Shown here piece by piece: positions 15,303 to 18,655 of a stretch of 18,655 bases of DNA (its first letter is position 1; the number at the start of each line of letters is the position of its first letter). The notes under the pieces were generated by a model, which ran no database searches, was not told where the DNA came from, and saw only the letters and a program-made list of their open reading frames with translations. This DNA is from CAYUNT01 sp964446285. GTDB taxonomy: Bacteria; Sumerlaeota; Sumerlaeia; SLMS01; CAYUNT01. The stretch is from NCBI GenBank assembly GCA_964446285.1, contig CAYUNT010000079.1:1-18655 (forward strand). The letters are read 5' to 3'. The position numbers and the translations under genes are program-made.

Positions 15303-15385
15303 TGCGTTCCTTTCGCCTTCTCGCGCGGCCGGGCGGCTTTTCAGCGGCACCCTCGCGCATTCTTATTTCAATATCCCATTGAATA

Positions 15386-16585
15386 TCAGCGGTCCACGTC
15401 TCCGAGAACCGGGTCCAGCGAGGCAATGATGGCAACCACGTCCGCCATCATGTGCCCCACGCACATCCTCTTGATCCCTTGCAGATTGTTGAACGACGGG
15501 CTTCGGACTCCGAGCCGGTAGGGCTTCGTTCCGCCGTCGCTGACGAGGTAAAAGCCCAACTCGCCCTTGGCCGCTTCCACGGGTTGATACACCTCGCCTG
15601 CCGGGACGTGAAATCCCTCGGAAGCCAGCAGGAAGTGATGGATCAGGTCTTCCATCGACTTCTTCAGGTTCTCGCGCGGCGGATACCGGACTTTGGGATT
15701 GTCGATATTCACCGGCCCACCGGGGAATTTGTCCACGCACTGGCGGATAATGCGAATCGATTCCTGCATCTCGCGCATCCGGACGCAGTAACGCGCCAGG
15801 CAGTCGCCCTGGGTTTCGACAGGAACGTCAAACTCCACCTCATCGTAGGCGAGATACGGGTTGTCGCGCCGCAGATCGAGGTCGATTCCCGAACCGCGCA
15901 CGCTCGGCCCCGTCAGGCCCATTTCGAGCGCTTCTTCGCCCGTAATGCGCCCAACGCCCATCATGCGCTGGATAAAAATCTCGTTTTCGTTGAGCAAAGT
16001 TTCGTATTCGCAGAATCGCGCCGGGAATTCGTCGATAAACGCGCGAACGCGCTTGAGCCACTCTTCGTCGGCGTCGCGCGCCACACCGCCGACGCGCATA
16101 TATGACACCGTGAACCGCGCGCCGGCGATCCACTCGAAGATGTCCATGATCTTCTCGCGTTCGCGGAAGGCGTAAATCAGGACCGTCATCGCGCCGAGTT
16201 CAAGCGCGCCCGTGCCGAGCCAGATCAGGTGCGAACTGATCCGGGCCAGTTCGCACAGGATCATCCGCAGGTATTTACACCGCGGAGTGACGTCGATCCC
16301 CAGCGCCTTTTCCACCGTCAGCACGAATGCCGTGTTGTTCAGCATCGGCACAAGGTAGTCCATCCGGTCCGTATAGGGGATGAACTGGTGGTAGGTTTTG
16401 GCCTCGGCGTGTTTTTCCTTGGCGCGGTGCAGGTAGCCGACCACCGGCTTGATATCGGTGACGATTTCGCCATCGAGTTCGAGCACCAGACGCAGAACCC
16501 CGTGGGTTGAGGGATGCTGCGGACCCATGTTGACGGTCATGGCCTCGAGGGTGTTGAAGTCTTTTTCAATAGTGCGCGTAGGCAT
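15386..16585 (-). CDS. nuoD: NADH-quinone oxidoreductase subunit D (49 kDa-type)
   Basis: NuoD forms the quinone headgroup site with NuoB and descends from the large subunit of NiFe hydrogenases, without the NiFe ligands. The 399-residue product has GPQHPSTHG at 21-29, whose histidines border the quinone, and Y77 in YTDRMDYL, the quinone-contacting tyrosine position. The GYLHR block at 50-54 reads GYLHRAKEK, with Ala where Gly is usual. The C-terminus DPVLGDVDR is canonical. It is a separate gene, not the NuoCD fusion of enterobacteria. ATG 16585 lacks a strong ribosome binding site. It follows nuoC after 77 bases that contain a GC-rich hairpin. Confidence 0.99.
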   Translation of the reverse strand: MPTRTIEKDFNTLEAMTVNMGPQHPSTHGVLRLVLELDGEIVTDIKPVVGYLHRAKEKHAEAKTYHQFIPYTDRMDYLVPMLNNTAFVLTVEKALGIDVTPRCKYLRMILCELARISSHLIWLGTGALELGAMTVLIYAFREREKIMDIFEWIAGARFTVSYMRVGGVARDADEEWLKRVRAFIDEFPARFCEYETLLNENEIFIQRMMGVGRITGEEALEMGLTGPSVRGSGIDLDLRRDNPYLAYDEVEFDVPVETQGDCLARYCVRMREMQESIRIIRQCVDKFPGGPVNIDNPKVRYPPRENLKKSMEDLIHHFLLASEGFHVPAGEVYQPVEAAKGELGFYLVSDGGTKPYRLGVRSPSFNNLQGIKRMCVGHMMADVVAIIASLDPVLGDVDR

Positions 16586-16604
16586 TCGGTTAACTCATTG
16601 CTGC

Positions 16605-16648
16605 GCCGCCGTGGCGCCTTCGCAGAGGCAAGGGGCGCTGGAGGCGGC
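16605..16648. repeat. GC-rich hairpin between nuoC and nuoD
   Basis: GCCGCC (16605-16610) and GCGCC (16614-16618) pair with GGCGC (16634-16638) and GGCGGC (16643-16648), giving 11 nested pairs around a 15-base loop. No T-run follows on the minus strand, so it is not a typical terminator. It occupies most of the 77-base gap before nuoD, a gene with no clear Shine-Dalgarno sequence. Confidence 0.45.
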
Positions 16649-16662
16649 GGGACTTTGAACTG

Positions 16663-17247
16663 CTAGATGTCGCCTTCGTGGACGCGGATGCGTGGAATCG
16701 AGCCAGGATGCTCGCCAAAATGAGGATCAGTCGAACGCTTGTAATAAAAGGACTTAACCCCTCCCATTGGAAAGTCCTTTCTAAGGGGCCAGCCCTCCCA
16801 GTCGTCGGGCATCAGGATGCGCCGCAAATCGGGATGCCCGCGAAACTCGATCCCGAACATGTCGTAGGCTTCGCGCTCCATGAAATTGCACGACTTCCAC
16901 ACGGGCCACAGCGACGGCGACCAGCAGTCGTCTTCGGGCACGTCCGCGCGGATGCGCAGGCGGTGATGGAAGCGCGTCGAGAAAAGATGATACACCACCT
17001 CGAATCGGGGCGCGCGGTTGTGGAGCAACCAGTCCACGGCGGTCATATAGGCCATGACATTGAAAGAGAGGTCCGGGCGTTCCTTGAGAAAACGGGCCAC
17101 CTCGACGAGCGACTCGCGCGCGACACGCAAAGTCACTTCGTTTCGATAGACCTCGATTTGTCCAAATCCTTCGCCGAATCGCTCTGCAATGGCCTTGGCC
17201 ACCTGATCTTTCAGGCCGGGAAATTTGTCATCGAGCACGGAAGCCAC
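16663..17247 (-). CDS. nuoC: NADH-quinone oxidoreductase subunit C (30 kDa-type)
   Basis: NuoC is a cofactor-free structural subunit of the connecting module, bound to NuoD. The 194-residue product carries the 30 kDa signature: EREAYDMFGIEFRGHPDLRR at 124-143, followed by DDWEGWPLRKDFP at 148-160. Length is normal for an unfused bacterial NuoC. The start is GTG 17247, with AAAGGAA about 9 bases upstream; a GTG three codons later is the only close alternative. It begins 39 bases after nuoB. Confidence 0.98.
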   Translation of the reverse strand: MASVLDDKFPGLKDQVAKAIAERFGEGFGQIEVYRNEVTLRVARESLVEVARFLKERPDLSFNVMAYMTAVDWLLHNRAPRFEVVYHLFSTRFHHRLRIRADVPEDDCWSPSLWPVWKSCNFMEREAYDMFGIEFRGHPDLRRILMPDDWEGWPLRKDFPMGGVKSFYYKRSTDPHFGEHPGSIPRIRVHEGDI

Positions 17248-17286
17248 GTTCGGGTATTCCTTTGTTCCTTCGCGTTTGGGTTCAAC

Positions 17287-17841
17287 CTATTGGCTGAAGA
17301 TGGGCGTTCGCCCGACCTTCTTCTGGAGTTGCATGATGCCGTAGATGAGCGCCTCGGGGCGGGGCGGGCATCCGGGAACATAAATGTCCACCGGGATGAT
17401 TTCGTCCACGCCCTGCAGGACGGAATACACATTATACATTCCGCCGCACGAAGAGCAAGCGCCCATGGCGATCACCCACTTGGGATCGGCCATCTGGTCG
17501 TAGATGCGGCGCACGACCGGCGCCATCTTCTTTGTAACGGTTCCGGCCACGATCATGAGATCGGCCTGGCGCGGCGAAGGGCGGAAGACTTCCATCCCAA
17601 AGCGCGCCAAGTCGTAACGCGAGGCGGCGGTGGCCATCATCTCGATGGCGCAGCACGAAAGCCCCATCATCACGGGCCAGATCGAGTTCTTGCGGCAATA
17701 GCCGATTACGTCGTCCAGACTTCGGGTCAGCAGATTACCACGCGCCTGTTCGGCGTCCGATTCCAAAGCGGCGGCATTCACCGGCGAAGGAATCGCAATC
17801 GCGCCCCGCGCGTCCTGAGCGGCGCCGGGTTTCACGACCAT
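17287..17841 (-). CDS. nuoB: NADH-quinone oxidoreductase subunit B (cluster N2)
   Basis: NuoB carries the terminal [4Fe-4S] cluster N2, which reduces quinone. The 184-residue product has the unusual tandem cysteine ligands C63 and C64 (GLSCCAIE), plus C129 (GACSSCGG) and C158 (VPGCPPRP), the full N2 set; C132 is the further conserved cysteine. The frame is open upstream to 18078, but that part is the shadow of nuoA. ATG 17841 is chosen because AAGGAG lies 7 bases upstream. Another ATG at 17862 is less well placed. It overlaps the end of nuoA by 10 bases, so the two genes are probably translationally coupled. Confidence 0.98.
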   Translation of the reverse strand: MVVKPGAAQDARGAIAIPSPVNAAALESDAEQARGNLLTRSLDDVIGYCRKNSIWPVMMGLSCCAIEMMATAASRYDLARFGMEVFRPSPRQADLMIVAGTVTKKMAPVVRRIYDQMADPKWVIAMGACSSCGGMYNVYSVLQGVDEIIPVDIYVPGCPPRPEALIYGIMQLQKKVGRTPIFSQ

Positions 17842-18251
17842 GTGAGTGCTCCTTTTTTCCATTCGTAAACCAGACCAAGAGTCAAAATCCCCAGATACAC
17901 GCCCATAATCGCCAGCATGTAGGGTCCGCCGCCGGGCGCGGCCACCGCCCCCCGGAACGCCAGCGCCCAGATGACGAGATAGATCGTCTCCATGTCGAAG
18001 AGCAAAAACGCCAGCGCCACCATGTAAAACCGCACAAACACCATGATGCGGGCAGTTCCCTCGGCCGGGATGCCGCATTCGTAGGGGGCGAGTTTGACCT
18101 CCGTCGGGTTGGAGGGTTTGAGGCGGCGCAGGATTCTCGGCAGGATCAACCCCGAGACGACGATGGTTCCCGCGGCGATCGAAAGGGCGGCGAGCATCAT
18201 GATCGCCACGGGCAGGTAAGTTTCATAGAGCGGAAGACTGGCGGAATTCAT
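17832..18251 (-). CDS. nuoA: NADH-quinone oxidoreductase subunit A
   Basis: NuoA is a three-helix membrane subunit beside the quinone cavity. The 139-residue product has the flexible-loop motif YECGIPAEG at 57-65, with C59 as the redox-switch-loop cysteine position, and RFYMVALAFLLFDMET at 74-89 with the membrane acids D86 and E88 (D79 and E81 in E. coli). The frame is open to a TTG at 18389, but that codon lies in the -35 box of the likely operon promoter, so the ATG at 18251 is preferred. It has no clear Shine-Dalgarno sequence, and an upstream mini-ORF ends across it with an ATGA overlap. It is the first gene of the operon and overlaps nuoB by 10 bases. Confidence 0.97.
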   Translation of the reverse strand: MNSASLPLYETYLPVAIMMLAALSIAAGTIVVSGLILPRILRRLKPSNPTEVKLAPYECGIPAEGTARIMVFVRFYMVALAFLLFDMETIYLVIWALAFRGAVAAPGGGPYMLAIMGVYLGILTLGLVYEWKKGALTWS

Positions 18252-18304
18252 AATGGGCGAACCGAATGGAGTGAAAATTGGGCGAACGAAAGGGGCCTCG
18301 ACAT
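18248..18304 (-). CDS. Possible 18-codon upstream ORF in the nuoA leader
   Basis: An ATG at 18304 opens an 18-codon frame (MSRPLSFAQFSLHSVRPL) whose TGA overlaps the nuoA ATG as ATGA. GGTGA about 11 bases upstream is a weak ribosome binding site. nuoA itself has no clear site, so coupling through this mini-ORF is possible. A frame this short can occur by chance, and I see no family resemblance. Confidence 0.25.
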   Translation of the reverse strand: MSRPLSFAQFSLHSVRPL

Positions 18305-18360
18305 TGTGAATGCTTTCACCAACTTGCCCTTGGAAACCCCCTCGTTGCCTCGCACGGATC

Positions 18361-18389
18361 ATTTTGCCCCGCGCTTGGCTAAGTGTCAA
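18361..18389 (-). promoter_or_regulatory. Probable sigma70-type promoter of the nuo operon
   Basis: On the minus strand TTGACA (18389-18384), a perfect -35 hexamer, is followed after an optimal 17 bases by CAAAAT (18366-18361, 4 of 6 to the -10 consensus). Initiation would be near 18354, giving a leader of about 100 bases before nuoA. It is the only strong match upstream of the operon. Confidence 0.6.
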
Positions 18390-18655
18390 GGAGAGGCGGT
18401 TTCTCTCGCAGGGCGAATCTTATCTATGCACCTTGCCCTCCCGAGGCGAGAAGAATTTTCGATTTTTTTTGCGAAGGCAGGCAAGGGGCAATCACTGCAG
18501 AGACGCAGAGAAAAGAAAGAAGGAATAATCTGCAGGAGCGAAAAGACGCAGAGAATATAGGATATTACTTTCTTTTTCTTCTTTGCTCTGCATTTCTCCC
18601 CGACTCTGCGGTGAAATCTCATCGTGGACTCACTGCGTTGAGGCTGGAGATAATC
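18390..18655. other. Non-coding region upstream of the nuo promoter
   Basis: No convincing gene is seen on either strand. The stretch is richer in A/T and in purine/pyrimidine runs than the operon, and it holds the degenerate repeats listed separately. The short reading frames present (for example 78 codons on the minus strand at 18386-18622) have Lys/Arg/Cys-rich, non-protein-like content and no ribosome binding site. Confidence 0.6.
18492..18613. repeat. Degenerate GCAGAGA-type repeats in inverted arrangement
   Basis: One arm starts TCACTGCAGAGACGCAGAGA (18492-18511) and continues into AAAGAAAGAAGG. The other arm, read on the minus strand from 18613, starts TCACCGCAGAGTCGGGGAGA and continues through GCAGAG into AAGAAG purine runs. 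A further GACGCAGAGA lies at 18545-18554. The arms are similar but clearly decayed. This resembles the short CTCTGCGTCTCTGCGGTGA-like intergenic repeats that recur in several bacterial genomes, an association made from memory. Confidence 0.5.

Noticed and set aside
16678..17868. 396-codon open frame on the plus strand opposite nuoB and nuoC
   Set aside because: Antisense shadow; spans two certain genes on the other strand and has no family resemblance.
17842..18078. 79-codon upstream extension of nuoB
   Set aside because: It is nuoA read in another frame; a strong ribosome binding site precedes ATG 17841.
18252..18389. 46-codon N-terminal extension of nuoA from TTG 18389
   Set aside because: The extension is non-conserved in character, its start codon overlaps the -35 box of the best promoter, and NuoA proteins begin near the first helix.
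18386..18622. 78-codon minus-strand frame upstream of nuoA
   Set aside because: Poly-Lys and Cys/Arg-rich content translated from the repeat region, no ribosome binding site, and it overlaps the nuo promoter.

Overview
The window is dominated by one long minus-strand operon that encodes all 14 core subunits of respiratory complex I (proton-pumping NADH:quinone oxidoreductase). It reads from about 18.4 kb down to 1.5 kb. The genes are GC-rich and tightly packed, mostly with AGGA-type ribosome binding sites and short overlaps, and a sigma70-like promoter precedes nuoA. This fits a GC-rich, respiring, Gram-negative-type bacterium. nuoC and nuoD are separate, and NuoG keeps the extra N7 cluster ligands, which is a bacterial trait. 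I cannot name the phylum. The sequence shows no marker gene, and the extreme G/C homopolymers at bases 1-60 suggest the window starts at the end of an assembled (possibly metagenomic) contig.

Layout, in transcription order (right to left): a non-coding leader with degenerate GCAGAGA-type repeats (18390-18655); a promoter (18361-18389) and a leader that may hold an 18-codon upstream ORF; nuoA, nuoB, nuoC, nuoD, nuoE, nuoF, nuoG, nuoH, nuoI, nuoJ, nuoK, nuoN, nuoL; a two-gene MntA-HepT (MNT nucleotidyltransferase / HEPN ribonuclease) toxin-antitoxin module; nuoM; a 256-base spacer with a candidate promoter and hairpins; and a partial gene for a TPR-like, proline/alanine-rich protein that runs off the left edge. 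That last reading frame stays open for 417 codons to base 1.

The nuo genes give the electron-input module (NuoE, F, G), the connecting quinone-site module (NuoB, C, D, I, with H in the membrane) and the membrane proton-pumping arm (NuoA, J, K, N, L, M). All the iron-sulphur, FMN and key membrane-arm charged residues I looked for are present, so the complex looks functional.

Three things are out of the ordinary. First, nuoN lies before nuoL, so the tail reads K-N-L-M instead of the usual K-L-M-N. Second, a complete, co-directional MntA-HepT pair of clearly lower GC sits between nuoL and nuoM, with a weak terminator-like element before it and a strong hairpin after it. Third, NuoL is about 140 residues longer than the E. 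coli protein because of three Gly/Ala/His-rich insertions, one of which is a cluster of seven histidines. The toxin-antitoxin pair inside a respiratory operon is the most interesting feature here. Both families are known; the placement is what deserves a check.
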